Counted from the stretch's first letter, positions 44,832-58,272 are shown. The stretch is 64,000 nucleotides of DNA from Hevea brasiliensis (GCF_030052815.1 NC_079499.1:84669183-84733182); one strand, 5' to 3'. A program made the numbers and translations. Notes: a model not told the origin generated them from the letters alone.

Positions 44832-46950
44832 TGATAGTGAAGGAGCGGAAGCATGAAAAACATAAGTTTATACCATTGAATTCAAAAAATTTTCACTTAG
44901 GGTCACATGCATCATGCAGATTTATTTTTATCCATTTGATTTCAATGATAAACAACATATCAAAAAACTTTTAATATGTTTTTGGATCTCTATTTGCCAT
45001 TTAAGATTTTAAAATTAATCTGATTAATTTTAGAACCCTAGATTAGATCAAGAACAAATACACTAACCTCTTGATGCACTGTAGCGTATTTGTGCCTTTG
45101 GGATGCGTCTTTAGGACACCAAATGTTGTCCCTCTAGCTTGTTCACACCAAGTTCACCTATGGCAGCCCTTGAACAGCTTCTAAAGCTTTTTTTATTAAT
45201 TAAAAAATTAAGTTTTGCCTTTTAAGAGATTAAAGATGTAAACAGGACACTAGAAACAATTTCTAGTATTTTTAATTCAAGAGATTGTTTGCTAATCTCT
45301 TGGAATAGATGAGAGAAAAAGATGAAGAGGAGGGAGAGCTTCTTAAGTGACAGCACCAAAGATATCAGCTGCTGGTTGTATTGTTTTCTTTTCATAACAA
45401 CACTTATATAGCTAGGTCAACACATAAAACCCTTGTCACATGTCACCCTTTGATTGGTTCTAGGTTTAATTGACCCAATCACATTGTGCCAAGTGTCAAA
45501 CCTATATTTAATCTTAATTTTAATCATCTTACATGATTAAAAGACATTTGGCAAGCTTATGTGTAGTGCCATGTGTCACCATCTCATGGTGCCACATGTA
45601 ACCCTGTGAAATAACCAAAATGCCCCTGTGTCTTAATTTTGAGTTCTCAACCCAAAATAATTATTTCTCTTCTTCTAATCAATTTATATCAAATATAAAT
45701 AAATTAATTAATCTCTATTAATTAATTTCTCATTAATTAAATTCATATTTAAACACTTTAAATATAAATTTAACTTATAATATACATCTAATAACCTAGA
45801 TTTGGTTTCAAGCCATGCTAGGAACTTTGCAATCTAATTGCAAACCAAACCTATTTAATTAATCAATTAAACTCTTTAATTAATTAATTAATTAAATCAT
45901 ATTTAATTAGGTGCTTACTTATGTGTGTGTGTGACTTATTAGGCTCATCACTAATTGGCAATGAGATATGATATCAACTCTTAATATCATCTGAACTCTT
46001 TCTTACCATAAATGATTTCTCTAAATCATTTTATGCACCTCATAGACCATGGTTAATACCCAGCATAGCATGCCATGGTCACCCAATCAGTAATAAGGTT
46101 TACCTTAAATGAACCTATAATCATATGTTACCCTGTACTAGAATCTCTCTGTTACAAAATCCCAACTCAAGCTGGAGTCATGGTTTATGTCAAACCCCAT
46201 TTGCTATGAATATTATGTTCTCTTTTAATTCCAGTTCTTGATTAAAAGATTTTTTCATCAGAAACTCTTTTCTGATTAAATCTATCTGTCCTGGCCAGGA
46301 ACTTGAAACATCAAGAATAATTAAATAAACATAGGATTTTATCCCTATTTACTTAGAGGAACATATTCCATCTTGATCAACACCTACCTCCATATATAAC
46401 TAGTAGGAGCCAACACATGCCCATATACCCATACACAGTATAAGTATGAAAGCAGTATCAAACTCAAACCACCTATATACAAGATAACTGTGCTATCTCA
46501 GGTCTAAAGATTATATGCACTGATATGATTTATGACAATACATTGACAAGAGTAAACTCCATGTGCTTATCATAAGTGTCACTGGTTCGACCTACTTATC
46601 ATGTATAAGTGCCTATCATGTTTGTTATATGGCATGAGGCTCACCATTCCATCTTATTTATATCTCATATAAATAACTTGGGAACAAACATGAATACAAT
46701 CTTTCTGGATAAGTCATGTCCTTATTGTGAAGTATCCTCGATTGTGAACCTATTTATGATATTTTGTGCTAGAAATATTGTCACTCATATTCTTAACAAC
46801 TTAAGAATAATATTTCTAACAAAATATCAATGGACCTTTTCTATTACACATAAATATATTATGTAAACGAAAAAGTGGAAATGCCTTTTATTAATAAAAA
46901 CTTGTACAAGATACATACTAAATGATATGCTCTAGGACATACTACTAACA
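44832..46950 (-). repeat. Ty1/copia 3' LTR (about 2.1 kb)
   Basis: On the minus strand it starts TGTTAGTAGTATGTCC at 46950, directly after a polypurine-like tract (AGTGGGAGAT, 46951-46960). The far end is set at TGATAGTG (44832); 44838 is an alternative. The length is unusual for a copia LTR, so the far edge deserves checking. Confidence 0.6.
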
Positions 46951-47918
46951 ATCTCCCACTAGCACTAGAGCCATTCATTACAATATCTTAGACCCATCTT
47001 CTCAAGATGTCGGTCTAGCTGAGTCTGTGACATAGGCTTTGTGAATGGATCAGCTGGATATTCAGCTGATGCTATTTTCTGCATGGCTACATCGCCTTGC
47101 CCAATTATTTCTCTGATAATGTGGTAGCGCCTTTCTATGTGTTTGGATTTCTGATGAGACCTAGGTTCCTTAGCCTATATGACTGCTCCATTGTTGTCAC
47201 AGTGAAGTGGAACTGCTGACTCAATGGAAGGAACTACTGCAAGTTCTATTATGAACTTCTTTATCCAAACAGCTTCCTTTGCATCATCTGATGCAGCAAT
47301 ATACTCAGCCTCTGTAGTGGAATCTGCAGTCGTACTCTATTTGGAACTCTTCCAATTGACTGCACCTTCATTACAAATGAACACATATCGAGAGGTAGAC
47401 TTTCATCATCGATATCTTATTAGAAATCAGAATCAGTATAACCATCCAATTACAAGTCCCCACCTCTATAGATCAAGAATAAATCCTTAGTTCTTCTCAA
47501 GTACTTAAGGATATTCTTGACAGCTATCTAGTGTTCCAAACCTGGATTGGATTAATACCTACTAGTCAAACTAACAGCATATGCGATATCCAGCCTAGTA
47601 CACAACATTGCATACATCAAACTTCCAATAGCAGAAGCATATGGAATCCTGACCATCTTATCTCTTTCTTCAGGTGTCTTTGGAGACTTCTCTTTAGAAA
47701 GTTGGATACCATGTCTCACTGGTAACAATCCTCTCTTGGAATCAAGCATGTTAAACCTCTTTAACACCTCTTCCAAGTATAGACTTTGGGATAAAGTAAT
47801 TATTCTTTTCACTCTATCTCTATAGATGTGAATTCCAAGATATAGGTTGCCTCCCCTAAGTCTTTCATGGAGAATGTATTTGACAATTATACCTTTACAA
47901 TTGTCAACATACCTGTGT
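46951..47918 (-). pseudogene. pol: Ty1/copia pol, 3' end (RT end and RNase H)
   Basis: Reading leftward from 47918, a frame gives LTIVKV, a stop, then LSNTFSMKDLGEATYIL. A frameshift leads to GIHIYRDR, then a 3' RT block (LSQSLYLEEVLKRFNM, GIQLSKEKSPKTPEE, IPYASAIGSLMYAMLCTR, DIAYAVSLTSRY). RNase H follows in broken frames with an EAEYIAASDDAKEAVW-like segment near 47290 and the end block GQGDVAMQKI, DPFTKPM near 47050. The YVDD part of the palm is missing because the family B array starts at 47919. It is non-functional: one half is elsewhere and stops are present. Confidence 0.82.
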
Positions 47919-49430
47919 TGTAACACCCCAAAGTTCGGTAGTGCGTTCTACTGCTCCGGTGACCAGTGTTGTCCGGACAGCTAGGATGCCTAGAACTACA
48001 CTTTGACATGAGGGAGGAGACATAAAATAATGAAATACAAGAAAAGAAAATACAAGAAAAACAAAGGAAAAATAATAGCAAAGAAATGTGATCAAGTTAA
48101 GCGAGCCGGGAAACCTAGCGATGGGTGACCGCACCGGGAAGTCACGGCGTGGACCGTTGACTAGCCCTGGACTGCGGGGAACCCTGGAAAACATTTTAGG
48201 ACTTAAATAGACCCTTGTTGAAGAATAAATATCATTAGAAAGATCAAAGAAAAATTAAATAATTAGTACAAAGAAAAGTTAGAAATCGAAAAACAGACAA
48301 AACCCGGTAATACCGAAAAATCGGGAACGTAACCCGAACAGGGGCATTATGGTCATTTGACGTCCCGAAGTGTCTTTTGACCTAAATGTCCATTAAAAAT
48401 AAATAATATTACACTTAGAAAATAAAATAAAAAATTAATTTGGTGGTACCTAAAGTAAATAGCTAAAATCAAGGGTTTAATGTGGGATTAAATGAAAGTT
48501 TAGCTTAAAATATGATTAAAATTGTGAGTGGACCACTAATGCATAAAATAAACATATAATAGGGCAGCTGTAACTCCACTAAATCAGCTGAACTTCATCT
48601 TCCTCAAAGTGATCTCAACATTGCCGTGAATGAAGGTGAGAGGAAAAACCATGGCCATTTCTCATGCAAGCTCTCTTAACTCTCCATTTTCAACTCCAAT
48701 CTCTTAAGTTCCTTCATGAAACTTTGTCTACTCATCACAAGGAAGAGTTTGATACTAAATTTGAGAAGTTTAAGCAAGGTTTAACAAACTCCAAGCATAA
48801 GGTAAGTTCATAATTTTGAAGATAGCTTTGTTAAGTTTTGTGTGCATGTTATGGGTGTTGGTTTTGTGAAGGAAATTTTGAAGTTTAAATAGTTATTGAG
48901 ATAGCCATTTTTGGACAGCCATGGGGTCACACATTTGATGATTTATTATGCATATAATTGATGAGAAATAATGTTGATCATGGTAAATTAATAACCTAGT
49001 GAATTATTTCATGTTTATATGGTGATTTATGCACTTGGATGGGAATTGGTAACTTGGACAGCACTTTGATGTTGAAGGACAAATTTGGGCAGCCTTGGGG
49101 ACACTTGAATAAATGTGTATATTCATGGGAGTGTTGGCAGAATTGTGGCATTAAGGAATGAAGGATATGTGTATGAAATTATTGTGTAAAGTGTATGTGA
49201 GAATTAGTGGTGTTTAGGTGTGTATGTAATGGTATTGAGATATTGTAAATGTGAATTATATTTGGTGTGTTGAGGGTAATGGTAATCTGCCCAAAATAAT
49301 GTTAATGTAAAGTAGATTATACTGTGGTTAATGTACCAAAACAGATTGGTAGGGAAGTGAACCAAATTGCAAGGTATATGTGTGTTTGAAGTGGGGTGTG
49401 AAATGCATATTGAGGGCAGTGTACATTTTA

Positions 49431-49935
49431 GCCCATAACCTGAAATGTGTAACCTCAATTGGTATGAGACCAATTTGAGGTGAAACTAGGCACAAAATGT
49501 GCCAACTTTCATTGAGAAACCATACCAAAATTCTGCTTGCAAGTTGATGTGAAAAATGACCAATTCGGATTAGGTACACTTGAGACCTAAAAACTGACCA
49601 TTTGGGCAGCAGTGAGTATTTAGGCCATAACTCACTCCAAACAGGTCCAATTGACCTGAAATTTTAACCATGAATAGTTAAGACCCATACCTACAAGTCT
49701 TATGAAGACACCAAAACCCAGAAATGACCAGAAGCAAGTCAAAAAGCTTGCACAAGTTCGGGTCCAAAAACTGGCCGAACCAAAGTTGACCAAATTGACC
49801 AAAAATTGACCTAATTTGATACCAATTGACCAGCAATAGTATAATGACCATAACTTGGTCTACTTAACTCGGAATGACCTGAAATTTTGGCCCGCGTGCA
49901 ATAAGACATAGATCTACAAGTTTGTAGTTTTGACC
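49431..49935 (+). repeat. Three 90-bp LTR modules (B1, B2, B3)
   Basis: Modules at 49431-49521, 49623-49712 and 49846-49935 start GCCCATAACC, GGCCATAACT and GACCATAACT. They share the core GACCTGAAATTTT (B2, B3) or the ATTGG dyad (B1) and end GAGAAACC, AAGACACC or TTTTGACC. They align base for base in length with family A modules. Copies also occur at 55733-56234 and 62052-62556. Confidence 0.8.
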
Positions 49936-50638
49936 AAAACCCGAAAACTGAGGGAACTAGATCGTCCGGCTAGGTCAAACCAGTGTCCCAGAATCCAGCA
50001 ATTTGCATTAAAATGCACTAAACAAGAAAATGACTTTGGTAAAACGTACCAAACCTAAAGCCCTATCGAATGTGACATATTAACGACACTAAAACCTAAT
50101 TTACCTAAAACGCAACGAGGGTCGGTATATTAGGTGATTAAGTGAATAATTGAGTTCAGTGCATTATTTACCAAACACCATCGATAGAGAGTTTAATTTA
50201 GTACTGAAACACTTCAAATTGTGTTTCTCAGTTAACAAGGACTCAGCAAAAGGGAAGGAAACACTGAGTCCAGACCAGACGATACCATCGAGGTTTGTGC
50301 ACAACGGCTATTTCTTTTGAATTTTTCAATTGAAATAAATTATGACTATTTGTATAATCTTGTTTAAATGTGTGGTAATGTGTTTGGTGGACACTTATTG
50401 ATTGAAAAACATTGTGAATGGTTTGAAACTGTGAAAAATTGTTTGAATGATATTGATGGATACTTATTGATTGAAAAGCACTGTAAATGGTTTTTGTGGA
50501 AATTGAAGTGAATTACGAATTGTGTTGCCATTTTGTGAATGAAATTATAACTTTGGAAATTTATTGGATTCTTACGGATCATTTGAATAAAATGTTTGGA
50601 ATTGTTTTGACTCACAATTGGCATGACATCGATAATAT

Positions 50639-50812
50639 GTTCCTCCTCCATTAATGGGGTGAGTGTGATTATTCCTCCCTCTTTGACTTATTAGTCCGGG
50701 TGAGTATGATTATGTTCCTCCCTCTTTGACTTCCCACCGAGGTGAGTATGGATGAGTTCTCATTATATAGCTAGCTTCCTCCTCATTGATTTCGATTATT
50801 GGGGTGAGCATG
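50639..50812 (+). repeat. Four-copy TTCCTCCCTC...GGTGAGTATG array
   Basis: Units begin near 50639, 50673, 50715 and 50776. Each starts with TTCCTCC, has a TTGACTT or TTGATTT word and ends with GGGTGAGTATGAT or a variant. Unit length is about 34-61 bp. The array also occurs in the other two LTRs (about 56936-57110 and 63257-63430). Confidence 0.75.
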
Positions 50813-51782
50813 TCTTGTCGTGGTGTACAACCACGCATATATGGAAAAAATTGTGTCATGGCCTAAATTGTGTTATAGATTGGCAACACTGTATTCTTGA
50901 TTATTTGATCGAATTGTGTTATTATGTATTGTGAGATTGTGAAATTGATTTAAACTCTTATTGACATATACTGTCTATTGAATTCAACCATGATCGACTT
51001 ATTGAAAATTATTGTGATATTAACAAATGGAGTTTAAATTCTTGTTGACATTTATTGTCCCGAATTTAACTATGGTTTTAAGTATCCACTATTGATATGA
51101 TTTATGAATTGTGATTTAAAATTTGTATTTGGTAAATGTTGTGCACCATCGAGACATTGTCTCGTGATAGCTTTATTCTTTGTCGCGCAGTAGAGGCAGA
51201 CAGTGGCGAGCTAGTTTGCTAGTATCGCCAATGAGAGATTTTTGGGTATAGTGAGTATACCACATGTGGCATTTTATCTTGTAATGTATATTCACTGTAT
51301 GTATATTTTGTTCTTGGTTTTGAGCATTGTAAATTTAAGTTGTATCTGAAAGTTGTAAAATAATTATGAGTTATTTGGCTTGTAAAAATTGTGTTATATC
51401 TTTGTATCTTAGTCTTTGAAAATCACCGTGGATTTGACTTGAGAAATGTGTTGTGTTGATAAAAATGTTGGAGTTGAGATTTGAAAATATATTGAAGTGC
51501 TTTTTGAGTTTTCAAGAACTGCTTTTGTCCAAAATACAAATGGCACCTTGCCAAAATTTTCTGATATTCCAAATAAATCAAATGAGTTAGTTGTTTCACT
51601 TGATTCACCAAAGTCTTTCACACTGTAAATAGTGCTCACCACTTGTAAAAGAAGTAAGAAAAGTTTTTAAAATCCCTTGTAGTGTATTTAATGGATTATC
51701 GATGACGGAGTTGGTAATTCATTAGGTATACTACGGGATCATGTTATGCCTTACAGAGAGGGTAGGGTGTGACATGTTTTAG

Positions 51783-51793
51783 TGGTATCGAGC
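51783..51793 (+). other. Primer-binding site with one missing base
   Basis: Reads TGGTATCGAGC; the standard site and the second copy (58092-58103) read TGGTATCAGAGC. The missing A in a CAG context may be a base-calling error rather than a mutation. Confidence 0.85.
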
Positions 51794-51960
51794 AAAGTTT
51801 TTAAATTGCTTTCACATGTTATTTGAATATTCTTTCTTCACAGTACAACTGCTCAATATCATTGTTTGAGACATACAGTACATTACATTATAAAAATGCA
51901 CTAACGGGAGGAAATCTCCTTGTATCATTGTACAGGAGGTCTAAAATCCTCGAATTGATT

Positions 51961-53181
51961 ATGGAAGAGGGTGATCGTTCATTCGATCAATCGATAGAGG
52001 CTGAGGTGCAAGGGGATGCCCCATGCCTACATAATGTCAGTGGTTCAGTAGCACCAGCCCCTGCAATACCGCAGTTCTCTGCTCAGTTCGCTCAGCAGAC
52101 GGCTGCAATGTTCCAACAAATGGATGGTAATGTGCCTACTCAAGCCCCAATACAGACTCTAGTGGTACAACCACAGTCTTCTGCTAGACAATATGACAAA
52201 TTGATGAAGTATGGGGCTACAGAGTTTGAGGGGACAGTAGATCCTCTAGAAGCTGAACAGTGGTTAGAGAGAATGGATAGGGTATTCAAGAAACTGCATT
52301 GCACATAGGAGCTCAGATTTGAATACTCAGTGTCTTTGTTCTGGGGATGCTTATGATTGGTGGAAAACCATTCCCCACGATGCAGTAGAACCTCTGATGC
52401 TATCATGGAATGACTTCCTCGTGGAATTCAGGCAAAAATATGTCCCCGATGCTTATGTAGACCGAAGTCGCAAGAATTCCTAAGTCCAAACAAAGGCGGA
52501 TCGGTGGTGAGTATGAAAGGAATTCTCCCGCCTAAGCCATTATGCAAGAAGTCTACTTTCTAACAGCAGGGAGAGATGTAAGAGGCTTGAAACTGGCTTG
52601 AAGCCTAGTATCAGATTACAAGTGGTCGGATTCAAACATAACAACTTCTCTGAACTTATTTCTCAAGCACTAGAATTAGAAAGAATTGAATCTGAAGCGG
52701 CTCTTGAGAAAAAGAAATCAGAGAAGAGAAAAAAGAGGGAAAGTCGTGACAGAGTTCTAGTGGTCCCTCTGGAAAGAGGAAAAACTTTGGGGATACGAGA
52801 GATAGTAAGAAGTCCAAGAGAAATAGATTTTTGGACAGAAACCACCTCGATCCGATCAAGAAACTCAACAGAAACACGTAAATGCTGTCGGATCGACTTT
52901 GTGAAACTTGTGGTAAACCACATAGTGGGCTATGTTATAGAGTCAGGAGCATGCTTTAACTGTGGAGAGACTGGTCATTTTGCTAGGGATTGTGTAAATC
53001 CAGGTCGTTCGGATCATTTACTACACCAAAGGGATCAACCCAAGTTTCTACCCCAAAGAGTTCACCATCGCTTAGTAGAGGCAAAGGTAGAGGTAGGGGT
53101 AGTACACCTAGAAGTCGGACTCATCGTGAATCAGCCAAAAGCAGGGTGATGCTTCAACTAGAGTATACGCTATCTGAATGA
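51961..53181 (+). pseudogene. gag: Family B gag, first copy, frameshifted
   Basis: The start is ATG 51961 (MEEGDRSFDQSIEAEVQGDA). A Gln-rich linker with MFQQMDG leads to the capsid start (LMKYGATEFEGTVDPLEAEQWLERMDRVFKKLHC), where a TAG ends the frame at 52306-52308. The rest of the capsid (DAYDWW-like, then a PLMLSWNDFL-type segment) is found in other frames to about 52600. Next comes LKPSIRLQVVGFKHNNFSEL with an acidic/basic helix at 52598-52740, a basic linker, and an intact CCHC knuckle, CFNCGETGHFARDC, near 52960. The cysteine pair upstream (CETCGKPH in the second copy) is disturbed. Several breaks are one-base losses at CAG/CTG sites, so some may be sequence error. Confidence 0.82.
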
Positions 53182-54213
53182 AAAGAGATGAGACTTTTGA
53201 CATCATTGCTGGTACTTTCTCAATTAGCAACTAAGATATATATATGTATTGTTTGACAGAGTTTGCATACTTTTATGTTAGTGTTAGAACTACATGTTCA
53301 TTGTTATTCCTTCTGAGAATAAATTTTGATGCATTAGTGATTAGCCCTTAAGATAAGGATTGTGATAATAAGTGAAATTAGTTTTGAAAGAGTTTATCGC
53401 GAAAAGTATTTTCTAACACACCATAAATTATAAAGCTAATTGGAGCCTACTTAATGTAAGGCAAGAGGATGTAAAAGTAAGATGCAGAATGGAATTGCTC
53501 TAGATGAGGGTAAGGAGGTTCTCATTAGAAATTGCTAATGGATATTGTAATCGAATAAGATTCGAATATCGGTGAATTCAAAAAGAATAAAAGATAACAA
53601 AGTTTGATCTATTGGGATGTATCGTAGTAACTATGCAATGTTCTTCATGTTTATACCGTAGTCGCAGATTCTGATCGACTTGAGATTATTGTGTAGAGCT
53701 ACGACTACCCGATAGTACACCTAGATAAGAATAGTTGCCAGCATACATTTTTGGTATAGTTATGCCATGACAGAATTTAATTGTTAGAAATAAGTTTGAA
53801 AATCCTACTTAGGGATCTAAAACTCAAAAGTTAAAATATCGAAAGGTTATAGTTCGATACAAAGGAAGTAAGTTATAGAATATTGACAGATAAAAAGAGT
53901 TATGAAAGTAGAGAATTGAACAGTTGATTCATGTGTAACAAAGAAATATTACAAATGTGAGGAAGACTATGGACTAGAATGGTCAGAGGACCAATGACTA
54001 ATGAATGATTCTAACATGACCTCAAGGGTCATTCAAGGAGCAACGTGAACCAAAATATTAGACAGCATAATAGTAAGAGGAGATTGGTGTTATCCAAACA
54101 AATTAAACATTGTATTAGATTGTTAAAAGTCTTACGATCATATAGACAGGAGAAAATAAACGTATGACTATTGTAAGATAGCTATTGGGTAAAATTTCAT
54201 GGACGAAATTTAT
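53182..54213 (+). other. Non-coding interior of family B, first copy
   Basis: No frame longer than a few dozen codons. The first bases may carry a protease start (TFDIIAGTFSI-like, near 53195). The segment is conserved with 59480-60520 and, on the opposite strand, with about 23200-23860. It ends with a chromovirus tail word (ATTTCATGGACGAAATTT) and the polypurine tract. Confidence 0.6.
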
Positions 54214-54229
54214 TTAAGGGGGGGAGAAT
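54214..54229 (+). other. Polypurine tract, first copy
   Basis: TTAAGGGGGGGAGAAT lies directly before the LTR at 54230. Confidence 0.9.
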
Positions 54230-57200
54230 TGTAACACCCCAAAGTTCGGTAGTGCGTTCTACTGCTCCGGTGACCAGTGTTGTCCGGACAGCTAGGATGC
54301 CTAGAACTACACTTTGACATGAGGGAGGAGACATAAAATAATGAAATACAAGAAAAGAAAATACAAGAAAAACAAAGGAAAAATAATAGCAAAGAAATGT
54401 GATCAAGTTAAGCAGTGGAAACCTAGCGATGGGTGATCATGACCGAAGTCACGGCGTGGACCGTTGACTAGCTCGGATCATGGGGAACCCTGGAAAACAT
54501 TTTTAGGACTTAAATAGACCCTTGTTGAAGAATAAATATCATTAGAAAGATCAAAGAAAAATTAAATAATTAGTACAAAGAAAAGTTAGAAATCGAAAAA
54601 CAGACAAAACCCGGTAATACCAGAAAAATCGGAACGTAACGAGCAGGGCTTTATGGTCATTTGACGTCCCGAAGTGTCTTTTGACCTAAATGTCCATTAA
54701 AAATAAATAATATTACACTTAGAAAATAAAATAAAAAATTAATTTGGTGGTACCTAAAGTAAATAGCTAAAATCAAGGGTTTAATGTGGGATTAAATGAA
54801 AGTTTAGCTTAAAATATGATTAAAATTGTGAGTGGACCACTAATGCATAAAATAAACATATAATAGGGCAGCTGTAACTCCACTAAATCAGCTGAACTTC
54901 ATCTTCCTCAAAGTGATCTCAACATTGCCGTGAATGAAGGTGAGAGGAAAACCATGGCCATTTCTCATGCAAGCTCTCTTAACTCTCCATTTTCAACTCC
55001 AATCTCTTAAGTTCCTTCATGAAACTTTGTCTACTCATCACAAGGAAGAGTTTGATACTAAATTTGAGAAGTTTAAGCAAGGTTTAACAAACTCCAAGCA
55101 TAAGGTAAGTTCATAATTTTGAAGATAGCTTTGTTAAGTTTTGTGTGCATGTTATGGGTGTTGGTTTTGTGAAGGAAATTTTGAAGTTTAAATAGTTATT
55201 GAGATAGCCATTTTTGGACAGCCATGGGGTCACACATTTGATGATTTATTATGCATATAATTGATGAGAAATAATGTTGATCATGGTAAATTAATAACCT
55301 AGTGAATTATTTCATGTTTATATGGTGATTTATGCACTTGGATGGGAATTGGTAACTTGGACAGCACTTTGATGTTGAAGGACAAATTTGGGCAGCCTTG
55401 GGGACACTTGAATAAATGTGTATATTCATGGGAGTGTTGGCAGAATTGTGGCATTAAGGAATGAAGGATATGTGTATGAAATTATTGTGTAAAGTGTATG
55501 TGAGAATTAGTGGTGTTTAGGTGTGTATGTAATGGTATTGAGATATTGTAAATGTGAATTATATTTGGTGTGTTGAGGGTAATGGTAATCTGCCCAAAAT
55601 AATGTTAATGTAAAGTAGATTATACTGTGGTTAATGTACCAAAACAGATTGGTAGGAAGTGAACCAAATTGCAAGGTATATGTGTGTTTGAAGTGGGGTG
55701 TGAAATGCATATTGAGGGCAGTGTACATTTTAGCCCATAACCTGAAATGTGTAACCTCAATTGGTATGAGACCAATTTGAGGTGAAACTAGGCACAAAAT
55801 GTGCCAACTTTCATTGAGAAACCATACCAAAATTCTGCTTGCAAGTTGATGTGAAAATGACCAATTCGGATTAGGTACACTTGAGACCTCAAAACTGACC
55901 ATTTGGGCAGCAGTGAGTATATAGGCCATAACTCCATCCAAACAGGTCCAATTGACCTGAAATTTTAACCATGAATAGTTATGACCCATACCTACAAGTC
56001 TTATGAAGACACCAAAACCCAGAAATGACCAGAAGCAAGTCAAAAGCTTGCACAAGTTCGGGTCCAAAACTGGCTGAACCAAAGTTGACCAAATTGACCA
56101 AAAATTGACCTAATTTGATACCAATTGACCAGCAATAGTATAATGACCATAACTTGGTCTACTTAACTCGGAATGACCTGACATTTTGGCCCGCGTGCAA
56201 TAAGACATAGATCTACAAGTTGGTAGTTTTGACCAAAACCCAAAACCGAGGGAACTAGATCGTCCGCTAGGTCAAACCAAAGGTCCTGAATCCAAAGAAT
56301 TTGCATTAAAATGCACTAAACAAGAAAATGACTTTGGTAAAACGTACCAAACCTAAAGCCCTATCGAATGTGACATATTAACGACACTAAAACCTAATTT
56401 ACCTAAAACGCAACGAGGGTCGGTATATTAGGTGATTAAGTGAATAATTGAGTTCAGAGCATTCTTTACCAAACACCATCGAAAGAGACAGTTTAATAAA
56501 TTAATGAAACACTTCAAATTGTTTTTCTCAGATAACAAGGACTCAAAGAAAAGGGAAGGAAACACCGAGTCCGACATGGACGATCATCGAGGTTTGTGCA
56601 CAACGGCTATTTCTTTTGAATTTTTCAATTGAAATAAATTATGACTATTTGTATAATACTGTTTTAAATTGTGGAAATGTGTTTGGTGGACACTTATTGA
56701 TTGAAAAACATTGTGAATGGTTTGAAACTGTGAAAAATTGTTTGAATGATATTGATGGATACTTATTGATTGAAAAGCATCAGAAATGGTTTTGTGGAAA
56801 TTGATGTGAATTACGAATTGTGTTGCCTTTTTGTGAATGAAATTATAACTTTGGAAATTTATTGGATTCTTACGGATCATTTGAATAAAATGTTTGGAAT
56901 TGTTTTGACTCACAATTGGCATGACACTGATAATATGTTCCTCCTCCATTAATGGGGTGAGTGTGATTATTCCTCCCTCTTTGACTTATTAGTCCGGGTG
57001 AGTATGATTATGTTCCTCCTCTTTGACTTCCCACCGAGGTGAGTATGGATGAGTTCTCATTATATAGCTAGCTTCCTCCTCATTGATTTCGATTATTGGG
57101 GTGAGCATGTCTTGTCGTGGTGTACAACACGGCATATATGGAAAAATTGTGTCATGGCCTAAATTGTGTTATAGATTGGCAACACTTGTATTCTTGATTA

Positions 57201-58083
57201 TTTGATCGAATTGTGTTATTATGTATTGTGAGATTGTGAAATTGATTTAAACTCTTATTGACATATCTTGTCATTGAATTCAACCATGATCGACTTATTG
57301 AAAATTATTGTGATATTAACAAATGGAGTTTAAATTCTTGTTGACATTTATTGTCCCGAATTTAACTATGGTTTTAAGTATCCACTATTGATATGATTTA
57401 TGAATTGTGATTTAAAATTTGTATTTGGTAAATGTTGTGCACCATGAGACATTGTCTCAATGATAGCTTTATTCTATTGTCGCCGCAGTAGAGAGCAGAC
57501 AGGCGTGAGCTAGGTCGCTAGTATCGCCAATGAGAGATTTTGGGTATAGTGAGTATACCACATGTGGCATTTTGTCTTGTAATGTATATTCACCGTATGT
57601 ATATTTTGTTCTTGGTTTTGAGCGATTTGTAAATTTAAGTTGTACAATAAAGTTGTAAAATAATTATGAGTTATTTGGCTTGTAAAAATTGTGTTATATC
57701 TTTGTATCTTAGTCTTTGAAAATCACTGTGGATTTGACTTGAGAAATGTGTTGTGTTGATAAAAATGTTGGAGTTGAGATTTGAAAATATATTGAAGTGC
57801 TTTTTACAGGTTTTCTGAAGAACTGTTTTGTCCAAAATACAAATGGCACCTTGCCAAAATTTTTACAGATATTCCAAATAAATCAAATGAGTTAGTTGTT
57901 TCACTTCAGTTCACCAAAGTCTTTCACACCTGTAAATAGTGCTCACCACGTCAGAAAAGAAGTAAGAAAAGTTTTTAAAATCCCTTGTAGTGTATTTAAT
58001 GGATTATCGATGAAGCGGAGTTGGTAATTTATTAGGTATACTACGGGATCATGTTATGCCTTACAGAGGGGTAGGGTGTGACA
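54230..58083 (+). repeat. Family B LTR, middle copy shared by both interiors (3854 bp)
   Basis: The same structure as the first LTR, with modules at 55733-55823, 55924-56013 and 56145-56234. Noisy patches relative to the other copies lie near 54412-54490, 54620-54660, 56270-56590 and 57470-57520. Confidence 0.93.
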
Positions 58084-58091
58084 TGTTTTAG

Positions 58092-58103
58092 TGGTATCAG
58101 AGC
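58092..58103 (+). other. Primer-binding site (initiator tRNA-Met type)
   Basis: TGGTATCAGAGC, nine bases after the LTR end, as in the first copy. Confidence 0.93.
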
Positions 58104-58272
58104 AAAGTTTTTAAATTCTGTTTTCACATGTTATTTGAATATTCTTTCTTCACGGTACAACTGCTCAATATCATTGTTTGATACATACAGTACATTACAT
58201 TATAAAAATGCACTAACGGGAGGAAATCTCCTTGTATCATTGTACAGGAGGTCTAAAATCCTCGAATTGATT

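Larger units (their letters stand above)
47919..51774 (+). repeat. Family B LTR, first of three (3856 bp)
   Basis: Starts TGTAACACCCC and ends GGGTGTGACA. The 90-bp modules are at 49431-49521, 49623-49712 and 49846-49935. A four-copy array lies at 50639-50812. No gene is seen. Confidence 0.93.

Noticed and set aside
47224..47490. 88-codon plus-strand frame
   Set aside because: Antisense of copia RNase H, which is recognisable on the minus strand.
55507..56082. 191-codon open frame on the minus strand in a family B LTR
   Set aside because: It lies wholly in the LTR across the 90-bp modules, is broken into shorter frames in the other two LTR copies, and its predicted protein has no recognisable domain.
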